Below, piece after piece: positions 36,528 through 45,635 of a stretch of 64,000 nt of DNA (the first letter of the stretch is position 1; each line of letters begins with the position of its first letter). This DNA is from Desulfovibrio desulfuricans (GTDB lineage: Bacteria > Desulfobacterota > Desulfovibrionia > Desulfovibrionales > Desulfovibrionaceae). The notes under the pieces are model-generated. The model was not told the origin of the DNA. It did no database searches and was given only the letters and a program-made list of their open reading frames with translations. The stretch spans positions 2,120,001-2,184,000 of the forward strand of contig NZ_CP036295.1 in NCBI RefSeq assembly GCF_004801255.1, given 5' to 3'. The position numbers and the translations under genes were made by a program.

Positions 36528-38621
36528 TTAGCCCTGCTTCATTTCTGCAATCAGGTTGCTCAGGGCATGCGCCTGCCGCGTCAGCTCCGTCACGGCCTTG
36601 GACGCCTCGTCCATGGCAAGGGCCGTATGCCCCGAAATATCGTTGATTTTTACTATGGTCTGGTTGATTTCTTCGCTTGTGGCCGACTGCTGTTCACTGG
36701 CCGTGGCAATGGCGCGCACCTGATCGGCGGCAAACTCGACGCTGTTGACGATATGCGCCAGCGCCTCGCCCGATTGCGCGGCAAAATCAGAGGCGACCTC
36801 AACCTCGCGCAGGGCAATTTCCATAACATCCACGCTTTTGGCCGTGCTTGTCTGTATGGCCGTTATGGCGTTGCCCACGTCATTGGTGGAGGCCATGGTC
36901 TTTTCCGCCAGTTTGCGCACCTCGTCGGCCACCACGGCAAATCCGCGCCCGGCGTCTCCCGCCCGCGCCGCCTCGATGGCCGCGTTGAGGGCCAGCAGGT
37001 TGGTCTGGTCGGCAATATCCGAAATCACGTTCATGATGCGGCTGATGGCCTGGGCGTGGCCGTTGAGTTCGGCCATGTCGTTTTTGAGGCCGTGCGAAAC
37101 CTCGCGCACCTGCCCAATGCTCTGCAGGGCCTTTTGCACGATGGCAGAGCCGCTTTCAGCGCTGCCACGCGTTTCTTCCGACGAGGAGTATGCCGCCGAG
37201 GAGTTGCGGGCCACCTCCTGCACCGTGGCGTTCATCTGGTTCATGGCTGTGGCCGCTTCCGCAAGGCGCTGGGCAGACTCCGAAGCGGCCTGCTCCGACT
37301 GCCCTATCTGCTCTGAAAGCCGGGCCGAGGCCGAGGCAAGCCCGGACGCCACGCCTTCGAGCTGACCGGCTGCCGCCAGCATGCCCTCGCGGCGGGCGTT
37401 TTCCGCCTGTCGGGCGGCTTCCGTGGCCTGCGCGGATGCTTCGCGGGCTTGCTCTGTAGCCTGTTGCGCGGCGGCGGTTTTTTCTTCACTTTCGCCCAGC
37501 AGACGCTTGATGTGGCCCAGCATGCGCTCCATGGCAAGCGACAGCACGCTGAATTCGTCGCCTCTTTTTTCAGAGGAGCGCAGCAGCCTTTCTTCCGCGA
37601 CCGTACACTCAAGCCGCCCGTCGGCAATGGCCTCGGCCAGGCCGGAGAGGCCGCCAAGAAGGCGCACCATGCCCCGCACGATCAAAAAGATGACAATGCC
37701 AACGGCCAGGGCGCACCCCACGGCCAGCAGCACATTGTTGACCAGCATGTCGGCAATGGGCGCGAAAAGAATCTTTTTGTCCAGCTCAAGGCACAGTATC
37801 CAATGCTCTTCAGGCATCTCGGTGTAATACAATATTTTACCGCGCCCGTCGCCGTTCACAAATTCGAGTCTGCCCTTTTTGTTTTTGAGCACTTCGGACA
37901 CCCAGGCCCCGCTCTCCTTCTGCCCGATGCGCGCGATATCCGAGTGCTGCACGATAACGCCGTCGGTATTGACCACAAAGGCCATGCCCGCATCGCCCAG
38001 GTCAACCTTGTTTGTAGTGGCCGCAGCCAGCCTGTCGTTGTCCGTGCCCCCGTAAATGACGCCCACAACCGTGCCGTTATCCACAATGGGCATGCCGATG
38101 ATGGTGGTCATTTTTTGGGTGGCCACGCTGACCAGACCGACGGAACTGACCTGACCCTTCATGCCGTTGATAAAGTAGGCGCGCTTGGAAAAATCGTCGC
38201 CGATGGTTTTGCTGAATTTTTGGCTGTCGCCCTTTTTGCTGTGCACGATAACCTTGCCGTCCGGGGCGATAAGCCCGCAGGTGGCAATGTTGCTGTTGAC
38301 GGCGGTAAAGTTTTTAAGGGCGTCTATGGCGTGGAGAAAAAGCTCGTCGTTATGGTCGATGACCCCGTTTTTGACATAGGAAGCCAAAAAAAGACGAAGA
38401 CGGCGGTTTTCGGCAATCTGGGCCAGGGCTTCCTTCATGGACTGAAAAACAGCGTTGAGCCCTACCTCCTGCCCTTTAAGGATAGCTGCAATGTCTTGAC
38501 GCGTCTGCCTGCGCAGGGCGTTTTCCGACGTATTGTGGCTAATGCCAGCCACAAGAGCGAGCCCCAGAATGGACGGAATAAGGATGCACAGCGACATCTT
38601 TGTCAACAGGCCCAGCTTCAT
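36528..38621 (-). CDS. Methyl-accepting chemotaxis protein
   Basis: A 697-residue chemoreceptor. It has an N-terminal helix (about 8-28), a periplasmic dCache-type sensor (about 30-285, with [20 protein letters not shown] and [17 protein letters not shown]), and a second helix (about 293-317). A HAMP region and the long coiled-coil signalling domain follow, whose hairpin tip reads [19 protein letters not shown]. No C-terminal CheR-tether pentapeptide (the end is AEMKQG). The ligand is unknown. Upstream lie two dyads that may control it. Confidence 0.93.
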   Translation of the reverse strand: MKLGLLTKMSLCILIPSILGLALVAGISHNTSENALRRQTRQDIAAILKGQEVGLNAVFQSMKEALAQIAENRRLRLFLASYVKNGVIDHNDELFLHAIDALKNFTAVNSNIATCGLIAPDGKVIVHSKKGDSQKFSKTIGDDFSKRAYFINGMKGQVSSVGLVSVATQKMTTIIGMPIVDNGTVVGVIYGGTDNDRLAAATTNKVDLGDAGMAFVVNTDGVIVQHSDIARIGQKESGAWVSEVLKNKKGRLEFVNGDGRGKILYYTEMPEEHWILCLELDKKILFAPIADMLVNNVLLAVGCALAVGIVIFLIVRGMVRLLGGLSGLAEAIADGRLECTVAEERLLRSSEKRGDEFSVLSLAMERMLGHIKRLLGESEEKTAAAQQATEQAREASAQATEAARQAENARREGMLAAAGQLEGVASGLASASARLSEQIGQSEQAASESAQRLAEAATAMNQMNATVQEVARNSSAAYSSSEETRGSAESGSAIVQKALQSIGQVREVSHGLKNDMAELNGHAQAISRIMNVISDIADQTNLLALNAAIEAARAGDAGRGFAVVADEVRKLAEKTMASTNDVGNAITAIQTSTAKSVDVMEIALREVEVASDFAAQSGEALAHIVNSVEFAADQVRAIATASEQQSATSEEINQTIVKINDISGHTALAMDEASKAVTELTRQAHALSNLIAEMKQG

Positions 38622-38742
38622 GCTTCCTCCTGCGTTTTGACGCCAGATCGCGGCAAGGGGGACGTTTTACCTAATATTCGTCACAAATCTGGCATCCAAT
38701 AGGGCGGACGTTGCATATTTGCATCATGCCTCAAATTGAAAG

Positions 38743-38769
38743 ATACTAAAGTATGACCAATTATGGTCA
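38743..38769 (-). promoter_or_regulatory. Paired dyads upstream of the chemoreceptor gene
   Basis: ATACT-AA-AGTAT at 38743-38754 abuts TGACCA-N4-TGGTCA at 38754-38769. Both are perfect inverted repeats in the 246-base gap between the chemoreceptor and the Sel1 gene. They are candidate operators; no regulator is identified. Confidence 0.35.
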
Positions 38770-38803
38770 CATAAGCAATGGGGCTGCAAAAATGCAGGAT
38801 CAG

Positions 38804-38841
38804 GCAAAAAAAATCCCCCGTCCGGCAAAGGGCGGGGGATT
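38804..38841 (-). terminator. Terminator of the Sel1-repeat gene
   Basis: On the minus strand AATCCCCCG and CGGGGGATT pair around a 12-base loop and are followed by a run of eight T. It lies 27 bases after the stop of the gene at 38868-39542. Confidence 0.85.
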
Positions 38842-38867
38842 GCATGCGTACAATAGAATAAACGCGA

Positions 38868-39542
38868 TCAGGGCATTGTGTATTCACGTTCGGTGTTAAA
38901 AATATTACCTTCTTTTTCCAGCCCCTGCGCGGCCGCCTTGCTATACCAGGCGGCGGCCTCGGACGGGTTTACGCTCACGCCGACGCCGTATTCATAGCAC
39001 GCGCCAACATACCGCTGGGCCTGGGCAAAGCCCTGGTCGGCGGAGCGTTTGGCCCAGGCAAAGGACTGCTCGGGATTTTTGGCAAAGCCGTAACGTCCCT
39101 GGCTGGCGTACAGGGAGAGGTTAAACTGCGCCTCTGCATTGCCTGCATTGGCCGCGCGGGACATCAAATCGGCAACGGCTGCGTCGTTTTTGGGCACGCC
39201 AGCTCCAAGCTCGTACAGATAGCCAAGCTGCACCTGCCCCTCGGCGTAGTTCTGTTCTGCTGCAAGTCGAAACCACTTGGCGGCGGTTTCCATATCCTGG
39301 ACGACGCCCAGGCCGTTTTCATAGCAGCGTGCGAGCAGCACCTGAGCGCGGGGGTTGCCGTCGCTGGCCAGAGGCTGCACCATTTGCACAACTTTATTGT
39401 ATTGCCCGATATTATACGCGGTCCAGGCTTCATCCAGCGTCTGTTGGGCGGATTTGGCGGGGGCGGCCAGCACCGTTCCAACCATGCCTGCCCCCAGGAC
39501 AAGCACTGCGGCCAGCAAAATTGCAGAACTCAGTTTTTTCAT
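38868..39542 (-). CDS. Secreted Sel1-repeat protein
   Basis: A 224-residue exported protein. A signal peptide ends near VLAAPAKS. Four or five Sel1-like TPR units follow, with the spacing A-x2-L-G-x2-Y-x2-G-x-G-V: for example ARCYENGLGVVQDMETAAKW, GYLYELGAGVPKNDAAVADL and VGACYEYGVGVSVNPSEAAA. Sel1 proteins are scaffolds for protein contacts, often in the periplasm. The ATG at 39542 is preceded by an AGGAGA site and starts the signal; a much longer open frame upstream is not protein-like. Confidence 0.85.
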   Translation of the reverse strand: MKKLSSAILLAAVLVLGAGMVGTVLAAPAKSAQQTLDEAWTAYNIGQYNKVVQMVQPLASDGNPRAQVLLARCYENGLGVVQDMETAAKWFRLAAEQNYAEGQVQLGYLYELGAGVPKNDAAVADLMSRAANAGNAEAQFNLSLYASQGRYGFAKNPEQSFAWAKRSADQGFAQAQRYVGACYEYGVGVSVNPSEAAAWYSKAAAQGLEKEGNIFNTEREYTMP

Positions 39543-39715
39543 AACACGTCTCCTTTGCTTCCGGAGTTGCTTCCGGTATCGCACGGGCAGACAGTAGTAC
39601 CAGCAAGGCCGTATGGCAAGGCCGCCCCTTGACGCGGTTGCAGGCAGAAGGCACAAACAACGGCAGGCGCGGGGCTTTTGCAAGCCCGCTTTATACGCCA
39701 GCGAGGAGATGCTGC

Positions 39716-40303
39716 ATGATTGTTCCCCCTGACTCACCACGGCATGACCATCCCGATAATTACGGGCACGACACCCCTGCCCTGCCTGAAGGCACCAATG
39801 CCCCCAAGGGCGAGCCACGCGTGGTTGATGTGGAAGTGCTGCAGGGGCACGAAGATTCAGGGCGGCAAGGCCGCGCGCACGGCAACGGCTGGAACGGCAA
39901 TGCGGGCTTTGACTCCCCCGGCAAACCATTTGGCGGCGGCGCGGGGCATACAGGCAAAGGGCGGCAGCGCTTTCAGGGCAGATTTTTTTACCATGAGACC
40001 TTTGGCTCCTCGGGCAATCTGGGCGGCATAAACTTTGGCCGCGTGTGGACCGGCGCACAGGACCAGACGGGCTGCCTGCCCCCCTGCGTCACCTTTGCCC
40101 TTTTTATGGTCTGCCTCGCCCAGTTTGGCCTTCTTGCGGGCATTGGCTTTGTTTTTTTTCACACCATCGGTTCGGTCATGGGCGTGTTGCGCGATGTGCG
40201 TCAATTCAGCATCGGCCGCCAGCCCAACCCCTGGATCTGGCGCCTGGGCAACTGGGGCTTTTCGTTTCTGCTCACCGCATGGCTTGCCGGAGCCTTCCAC
40301 TAA
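39716..40303 (+). CDS. Membrane protein with Gly/His-rich cytosolic N-terminus
   Basis: A 195-residue protein I do not recognise. The first 100 residues are polar and rich in Gly, His, Pro and Asp (HGNGWNGNAGFDSPGKPFGG), then two hydrophobic helices follow (about 132-158 and 178-195) around a short basic loop (RDVRQFSIGRQPNPW). The architecture suggests a small bitopic or hairpin membrane protein with a disordered, possibly metal-binding tail. The ATG at 39716 has GAGGAGA seven bases upstream. A GIY-YIG gene starts 12 bases downstream. Confidence 0.65.
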   Translation: MIVPPDSPRHDHPDNYGHDTPALPEGTNAPKGEPRVVDVEVLQGHEDSGRQGRAHGNGWNGNAGFDSPGKPFGGGAGHTGKGRQRFQGRFFYHETFGSSGNLGGINFGRVWTGAQDQTGCLPPCVTFALFMVCLAQFGLLAGIGFVFFHTIGSVMGVLRDVRQFSIGRQPNPWIWRLGNWGFSFLLTAWLAGAFH

Positions 40304-40315
40304 CCGTCAGCCGCC

Positions 40316-40609
40316 ATGCCCGCCACCGATGCCGCAACCAACGCCGTATGGCTTGTGTATCTGCTGGAGTGCGCCGACGGCACCCTCTACTGCGGCATAA
40401 CCACCGACATGCAACGCCGCCTGGGCCAGCACAATGGGCAAGCGCCCGGCGGCGCACGGTATACGCGGGGGCGACGCCCTGTACTGCTGCTCGGCAGCCG
40501 GGCCTGCAGCGGCAAAAGCGAAGCCCTGCGGCTGGAGCAGGCCGTCAAGGCGCGGCCCAAAGCCCATAAACTGCAATTTCTGCTTACCGGAGAGCTGGTT
40601 TCATGCTGA
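40316..40609 (+). CDS. GIY-YIG nuclease-domain protein (YhbQ/UPF0213 type)
   Basis: A 97-residue single-domain protein. The GIY-YIG motifs are WLVYLLECADGTLYCGITTD, with the following RRLGQHN, and a conserved Glu in EALRLEQAVKA. Small stand-alone members such as YhbQ are structure-selective DNA nucleases of unclear physiological role. The length is typical. The stop overlaps the start of the LysE-type gene by seven bases, so the pair is translationally coupled although functionally unrelated. Confidence 0.85.
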   Translation: MPATDAATNAVWLVYLLECADGTLYCGITTDMQRRLGQHNGQAPGGARYTRGRRPVLLLGSRACSGKSEALRLEQAVKARPKAHKLQFLLTGELVSC

Positions 40610-41256
40610 CCCCCGACGCGCTGATGGCCTTTTTTGCTACCGCCCTGCTGCTTGGCATTGCGCCCGGGCCGGACAATATTTTTGTGCTCACCCAGTCCGC
40701 CCTGTTTGGCGCAAGGGCGGGCATGGTTACAACCATGGGGCTGGTCACTGGCCTTTGCGTGCACACAACAGCGGTGGCGCTGGGCGTGGCGGCCATTTTT
40801 CAGGCCTCCGCCCTGGCCTTTACGCTGCTTAAAACGGCTGGCGCGGGCTACCTGCTGTGGCTTGCCTGGCTCTCGTTTCGCGCCGGGGCCTCAACGGCAA
40901 AAATCGGCCGGAGCGACGCCGACGGCGGCTCTGCCGGCGCGGCGTTTCCCGGCTACATGGCGCTCTATCGGCGCGGCATAGTGATGAATGTCACCAACCC
41001 AAAGGTCTCAATATTTTTTCTCGCTTTTCTGCCGCAGTTCTGCGATCCCGCGCGGGGCAGCGTGGCTTTGCAGGTGCTAAGCCTTGGCGGCCTGTTTATG
41101 CTGGCCACCATTGTCGTTTTCTGGACAGTCGCCGCCCTTGGCGGGCGGCTGGCCGTGTGGTTCAACCGGTCGCAGCGCGGGCAGATCATCATGCAGCGCG
41201 TGGCTGGTTGCGTTTTTGTGGCGCTGGCGGCGGCCCTGCTGCTCAGCAGCCGCTGA
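40603..41256 (+). CDS. LysE/RhtB-family amino acid exporter
   Basis: A 217-residue inner-membrane protein with about six helices. The family signature LGIAPGPDNIFVLTQSALFG opens the protein and NVTNPKVSIFFLAFLPQF marks the middle, closer to the RhtB/RhtC branch than the first LysE protein of this window at 18017. Substrate unknown. It overlaps the GIY-YIG gene by seven bases and ends 189 bases before the next gene. Confidence 0.88.
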   Translation: MLTPDALMAFFATALLLGIAPGPDNIFVLTQSALFGARAGMVTTMGLVTGLCVHTTAVALGVAAIFQASALAFTLLKTAGAGYLLWLAWLSFRAGASTAKIGRSDADGGSAGAAFPGYMALYRRGIVMNVTNPKVSIFFLAFLPQFCDPARGSVALQVLSLGGLFMLATIVVFWTVAALGGRLAVWFNRSQRGQIIMQRVAGCVFVALAAALLLSSR

Positions 41257-41395
41257 TTGCCCGGCCAACCTCGGCAAAATCAGGTGCACCGATGCGCAAA
41301 GTATCCCCCGCGACCTGTGCGCGGCCATTGTGGAGTTCTGCCACGCGGCTGGTATGCGCCGCAGAAGGGCTTGCCGGGCCGAACGACGATATGTA

Positions 41396-41424
41396 TTGAC
41401 ATGATCGAGCAGTGAAGGTATGAA
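41396..41424 (+). promoter_or_regulatory. Promoter of the yceD-rpmF-plsX-fab operon
   Basis: Consensus TTGACA at 41396-41401, 17 bases, TATGAA at 41419-41424, ending 21 bases before the first gene. The leader is therefore very short, leaving little room for an attenuator or a FapR-type operator downstream. Confidence 0.75.
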
Positions 41425-41445
41425 GTCCGACTTTCGAGGTATCAC

Positions 41446-42015
41446 ATGCAGAACTATCGCATCTCTCTCAATGACCTTCCCCCTGAGGGCAAGGAATTTA
41501 CCATGGACGACCCCGCCATCTGGCAGGAACCCATGGAAGAATTCCAGTTGGATTGCCGCATAAGCAAACCGCTGTGCGCCCGCATTCTGGTATTGCCCAT
41601 GGACGGCGGCTGGCTTGTGCGCGGCACGCTTGAGGGCGAAGCTGTTCTGCCCTGCAGCCGCTGCGCCGAAGACGCTGTTACCGCAATCTCCGCCCGTTTT
41701 GAGGAGTTTGAAAGCATCCCCGGCATGGGCGAGGACGAAGAAGAAGGCGACGACATCGCCCCCATTGGCGAGCTGGAAGATGTCGCCGAAGGCCGCATAG
41801 TATTTGAACGCAACTCCCCCATGCTTGATCTTGCCGCCATCTGCTGGGAAGAATTCATGCTGGCGCTGCCCGCAACACCCCTTTGCCGCGAAAACTGCAA
41901 AGGCCTGTGCGCCGGGTGCGGGGTTAATCTTAATGAAGGCATGTGCGCCTGCACAGAAGAGGAAGGCGACCCCCGCATGGCGGCATTGCGCGGCCTCACT
42001 CTGCACAAAAACTAG
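41446..42015 (+). CDS. yceD: DUF177/YceD-family protein
   Basis: A 189-residue protein of the YceD family, needed for 23S rRNA accumulation in some bacteria. The N-terminal part carries CSRCAEDAV near residue 66. An acidic segment (MGEDEEEGDDIAP) follows. The C-terminal CRENCKGLCAGCGVNLNEG with CAC completes a set of cysteines likely to bind zinc. It directly precedes rpmF, plsX and fabH, a gene order kept across many bacteria. GAGG lies seven bases before the ATG. Confidence 0.85.
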   Translation: MQNYRISLNDLPPEGKEFTMDDPAIWQEPMEEFQLDCRISKPLCARILVLPMDGGWLVRGTLEGEAVLPCSRCAEDAVTAISARFEEFESIPGMGEDEEEGDDIAPIGELEDVAEGRIVFERNSPMLDLAAICWEEFMLALPATPLCRENCKGLCAGCGVNLNEGMCACTEEEGDPRMAALRGLTLHKN

Positions 42016-42121
42016 ACAATCACAATTTTTTTTACTAATCTGCTGTGTCTTGCGGGCGGGCATGTGCGCCAAGCCGCCAATCCCGCACAAACATTCCGCA
42101 AGACAGGAAAAGGAGACTATC

Positions 42122-42304
42122 ATGGCCGTTCAGCAAAACAAGAAATCCCGTTCCCGCAAGGGCATGCGCCGTTCCCATGACCGCGTGGCCGTGCCTGCCG
42201 TTATCTACTGCTCCTGCGGCGAACCCACCGTTCCGCACAGCGTGTGCCCCAACTGCGGTTCCTACAAGGGCCGTCAGGTGATCGCCAAAAGCGAAAACGA
42301 ATAA
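42122..42304 (+). CDS. rpmF: 50S ribosomal protein L32
   Basis: A 60-residue ribosomal protein: basic start MAVQQNKKSRSRKGMRRSHD and a zinc-ribbon with CSCGEPTVPHSVCPNCG. The stop overlaps the plsX start codon by one base (TAATG). AAGGAGA stands before the ATG. Confidence 0.96.
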   Translation: MAVQQNKKSRSRKGMRRSHDRVAVPAVIYCSCGEPTVPHSVCPNCGSYKGRQVIAKSENE

Positions 42305-43338
42305 TGAACGAGCGCCCCATCATTGCCGTGGACGCCATGGGCGGGGACTTTGGCCCCTCTGTGGTCGTTCCGGGAGCTATTGAAGCCGCAAGGCTTTATG
42401 ATCTGCATGTCCAGCTTGTGGGTGATACCCCCAAGCTGGAAGTCGAGCTTGAAAAACTCGACCTTACCGATGTGCATTTCGACATAGTTCAAGCCGATGA
42501 TGTGGTGCACATGAATGAAAAGCCCTCGGACATTCTGCGCCGCAAAAAAAACGCGTCCATCCAGGTAGCCTGCCGTCAGGTCAAGGATGGCGCGGCGGAT
42601 GCTGTTGTCAGTGCCGGGCATTCCGGCGCTACAGTGGCCTGCGGCATGTTCATCATGGGCCGTCTGCCCGGGGTGGAGCGCCCAGCGCTGGCCACGTTGC
42701 TGCCCACGGAAAAAAATCCCGTGGTCGTACTGGACGTGGGCGCCAATGTGGATTGCCGCCCCTACCACCTGTTCCAGTTTGGTCTCATGGGCGACGCATT
42801 CGCCCGCGACCTGCTGGGCTATGCCTCTCCGCGCGTGAGCATCCTCAGCATTGGCGAAGAAGAAGGCAAGGGCAACAGCCAGGTCAAGGAAGCCTACGAC
42901 CTGCTGAAAATGGCCCAAAACCTCAACTTTGCGGGTAATGCCGAGGGGCGCGACATCTTTGTCGGCAATATCGACGTGGTTGTCTGCGACGGTTTTGTGG
43001 GTAACGTGGTCGTAAAAATGAGCGAAGGGCTGGCTGCCTCACTGGTGCGCATGCTCAAAAAGGTGTTTACCTCGGGCCTGCTGCCAGCCATTGGCGGCAT
43101 GCTGGCCAAGGGCGCCTTCAAGCGCTTTGCCCGCACCATTGATTACGCCGAGTACGGCGGCGCGCCATTGCTGGGCCTTCAGGGCCTGGCCATTATCTGC
43201 CACGGACGCTCAAGCGCCAAGGCCATGACAAACGCCATCAAGATGAGCGGCACCTTTGTACGCAAAGGAACCAACCGTCGCCTCGGCGAAACCATTCTTG
43301 CCAACGAGGAACTGACACGTTTCTCCCGCGCCATCTAA
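42304..43338 (+). CDS. plsX: Phosphate acyltransferase PlsX
   Basis: A 344-residue enzyme that turns acyl-ACP into acyl-phosphate, the acyl donor for PlsY in phospholipid synthesis. The family start IIAVDAMGGDFGPSVVVPG, VSAGHSGATVACGMFIMGR and DGFVGNVVVKMSEGLA are all present. It is a soluble protein that works at the membrane surface. It lies between rpmF (one-base overlap) and fabH (15 bases), the usual fatty-acid initiation cluster. Confidence 0.96.
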   Translation: MNERPIIAVDAMGGDFGPSVVVPGAIEAARLYDLHVQLVGDTPKLEVELEKLDLTDVHFDIVQADDVVHMNEKPSDILRRKKNASIQVACRQVKDGAADAVVSAGHSGATVACGMFIMGRLPGVERPALATLLPTEKNPVVVLDVGANVDCRPYHLFQFGLMGDAFARDLLGYASPRVSILSIGEEEGKGNSQVKEAYDLLKMAQNLNFAGNAEGRDIFVGNIDVVVCDGFVGNVVVKMSEGLAASLVRMLKKVFTSGLLPAIGGMLAKGAFKRFARTIDYAEYGGAPLLGLQGLAIICHGRSSAKAMTNAIKMSGTFVRKGTNRRLGETILANEELTRFSRAI

Positions 43339-43353
43339 CCATACGGTATCTCT

Positions 43354-44337
43354 ATGAATCCACTCTGTCATCTGCTCGCCTTGAGCGCCTATGTGCCGGA
43401 CACGGTGCTGACCAATAACGATCTCGCCAAGGTGGTGGACACCAACGACGAATGGATTGTTACCCGCACCGGCATCAAGCAGCGCCACAGGCTGGACGAT
43501 GCGGAAAATGCCTCGGATCTCGGCCTCAGGGCCGCCCGCAAGGCGCTTGCCGAGGCTGGGATTGAAGCCACGGAGCTTACCCATGTGGTTGGCGCAACCT
43601 GCACCCCAGACGTGCTCTCTCCCTCTGTGGCGTGCATTATCGCCGGACAGCTGGGCACACAAAAGGTCATGGCTTTTGACATCAGCGCGGCCTGCTCGGG
43701 CTTTTTGTACGGGCTTTCCATCTGCCGTGCCCTGCTGGCGCAGGACCCCGCCGCCAAAATTCTTTTTGTCTGCACCGAGGCGCTTACCCGCCGCGTCAAC
43801 TGGGCGGACCGCTCTACCTGCGTGCTGTTTGGCGATGCCGCCACGGCCTGCATTGTCAGTTCTTCAAGCTCGGCCATGGCCGAAATTGAAGACGTGGTTT
43901 GCCACAGCGACGGCGTGCAGCGCGACCTTATCGTGGTTGGCGGCGGCACCCGCTGCCGTTACGGCCTGGGCGAGCCCGTAGGCGAAAATTTCTTTATTAC
44001 CATGCAAGGCCGCGAAACCTACAAGCACGCAGTGCGCAATATGGTGCATGTCTGCGAGGAATTGCTTACGCGCAACGGCCTTACCGGTACGGATGTGGAC
44101 CTGCTGGTTCCGCATCAGGCAAATATGCGCATCATCGAGGCTGTTGGCAGCCGCCTCAACCTGACAGGCGAGCGCGTGTTTACCAATGTGGAAAAATACG
44201 GCAACACCTCTTCTGCATCCATCCCCTTGGCACTGGCCGAGGCGCGGGCCGAGGGACGCATCCGTCCCGGCAGCCGCGTTCTCATGACGGCCTTTGGCGC
44301 GGGCCTTACCTGGGGTGCGGCTTTGTTACGCTTTTGA
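43354..44337 (+). CDS. fabH: 3-oxoacyl-ACP synthase III
   Basis: A 327-residue condensing enzyme that joins acetyl-CoA and malonyl-ACP to start fatty acid synthesis. The catalytic triad is visible: cysteine in DISAACSGFLYGLS, histidine in VPHQANMRI and asparagine in EKYGNTSSASIPLA. The ribosome-binding site is weak (ACGGTATCTCT before the ATG), so translation may depend on coupling to plsX. Length and motifs are normal. Confidence 0.96.
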   Translation: MNPLCHLLALSAYVPDTVLTNNDLAKVVDTNDEWIVTRTGIKQRHRLDDAENASDLGLRAARKALAEAGIEATELTHVVGATCTPDVLSPSVACIIAGQLGTQKVMAFDISAACSGFLYGLSICRALLAQDPAAKILFVCTEALTRRVNWADRSTCVLFGDAATACIVSSSSSAMAEIEDVVCHSDGVQRDLIVVGGGTRCRYGLGEPVGENFFITMQGRETYKHAVRNMVHVCEELLTRNGLTGTDVDLLVPHQANMRIIEAVGSRLNLTGERVFTNVEKYGNTSSASIPLALAEARAEGRIRPGSRVLMTAFGAGLTWGAALLRF

Positions 44338-44355
44338 GGCAATGTCTCAGCGGGA

Positions 44356-44384
44356 TTGCCGCGCTGAGCAGTGCCATGTATACT
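44356..44384 (+). promoter_or_regulatory. Internal promoter upstream of fabG
   Basis: TTGCCG at 44356-44361, 17 bases, TATACT at 44379-44384. It lies in the 163-base gap between fabH and fabG. A hairpin CTCAGCG/CGCTGAG (44346-44368) overlaps its -35. Confidence 0.5.
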
Positions 44385-44500
44385 GATTATCAGTCGGGCG
44401 AAGCCGTGATCCGGGAAGCCATGCCGACCGGAACGCGCAGCAGCGAGTCTGCCGCGCAGACGGCCAAACCCTTTATCCATACGACTCAGACAAAGGCGAA

Positions 44501-45271
44501 ATGAGCATGAGCACAGCGCAATCCATCCCTGCAGCCGGAGTGCCGACAGCCCTGGTTACCGGCGGTTCGCGCGGCATTGGTCGGGCCATTGCCCAAACCC
44601 TTGCCCGTGACGGCTTTCAGGTTTTCCTCACCTACGTCAGCAAACCCGAAGAAGCGGAAAAGGTCGCGGCCGACATCCGCGCCACTGGCGGCAAGGCTTT
44701 TGCCTTTGCCCTCGATGTGAGCAACAGCGAAGCTGTGACCGACTTTTTTGCTGCCCATATCAAGGACAAGGTTGATCTTGCCGTGCTTGTTAATAATGCC
44801 GGCATCACCAAGGACGGCTTTCTTGTACGCATGAAGGACGAAGACTTCGACCGCGTTATCGCCGTCAACCTTCGAGGCGCGTTTGTCTGCACACGCGAGG
44901 CCGCCAAAATAATGAGCAAGTCCCGCAAGGGGCGCATCGTCAATATTTCTTCCGTGGTGGGACAGATGGGCAATGCCGGACAGGCCAACTATGCGTCGGC
45001 CAAGGCCGCCCTGCTGGGGTTGACCAAGTCCTGCGCCAAGGAACTGGCCGCCCGCCAGATTACGGTTAACGCCGTAACACCGGGTTTTATCGAAACGGAC
45101 ATGACCGCAACGCTCAATGACGAAGTGCGCGCAAGCTACACAGACAGCATACCGCTCAAGCGCATGGGCAGCGCCGAAGATGTGGCCGAGGCCGTTGCTT
45201 TTCTCGCTTCGGACAAGGCGGCTTACATCACCGGTCAGGTGCTGGGAGTGAATGGCGGTATGTACTGCTAG
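44501..45271 (+). CDS. fabG: 3-oxoacyl-ACP reductase
   Basis: A 256-residue short-chain dehydrogenase that reduces 3-oxoacyl-ACP with NADPH in each elongation round. The cofactor motif TGGSRGIGRAIAQ, NNAG in LVNNAGITKDGF, the catalytic serine in NISSVVGQ and YASAKAA are all present. Two ATGs (44501 and 44507) are equally possible starts; the first was kept. It is followed by acpP and fabF. Confidence 0.95.
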   Translation: MSMSTAQSIPAAGVPTALVTGGSRGIGRAIAQTLARDGFQVFLTYVSKPEEAEKVAADIRATGGKAFAFALDVSNSEAVTDFFAAHIKDKVDLAVLVNNAGITKDGFLVRMKDEDFDRVIAVNLRGAFVCTREAAKIMSKSRKGRIVNISSVVGQMGNAGQANYASAKAALLGLTKSCAKELAARQITVNAVTPGFIETDMTATLNDEVRASYTDSIPLKRMGSAEDVAEAVAFLASDKAAYITGQVLGVNGGMYC

Positions 45272-45338
45272 GCTTTAACTACGGAAGACTCCCGGCTTGC
45301 CGGGGTTAAGCAGACCACTAATTTATCTGGAGGATACC

Positions 45339-45572
45339 ATGTCTGAAGTTACAGAAAAAGTTAAAAAGATCATCATCGACCAGCTCGGCGTGAGCGCAGA
45401 AGAAGTGAAGCCCGAAGCTTCCTTCGTTGAAGACCTCGGCGCCGACTCCCTTGACCTGACCGAACTGATCATGGCCATGGAAGAAGAGTTCGACATCGAA
45501 ATCGCCGATGACGACGCCCAGAAGATACTGAAAGTTCAGGATGCCATCAGCTACATCGAAAACAAGCAATAG
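45339..45572 (+). CDS. acpP: Acyl carrier protein
   Basis: A 77-residue acidic carrier whose Ser in [10 protein letters not shown] receives the phosphopantetheine arm. It holds growing acyl chains for FabG, FabF and PlsX. TGGAGGA lies before the ATG, a strong site fitting its abundance. Codon use is more restricted than in neighbours (GAA, AAG, CTG), as for highly expressed genes. Confidence 0.97.
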   Translation: MSEVTEKVKKIIIDQLGVSAEEVKPEASFVEDLGADSLDLTELIMAMEEEFDIEIADDDAQKILKVQDAISYIENKQ

Positions 45573-45635
45573 CATCTGCTTGTTTGCAGTATATGAAGCG
45601 CGGGGGGGGCTGCCCCCCGCCTCAAAGGAGCATGC

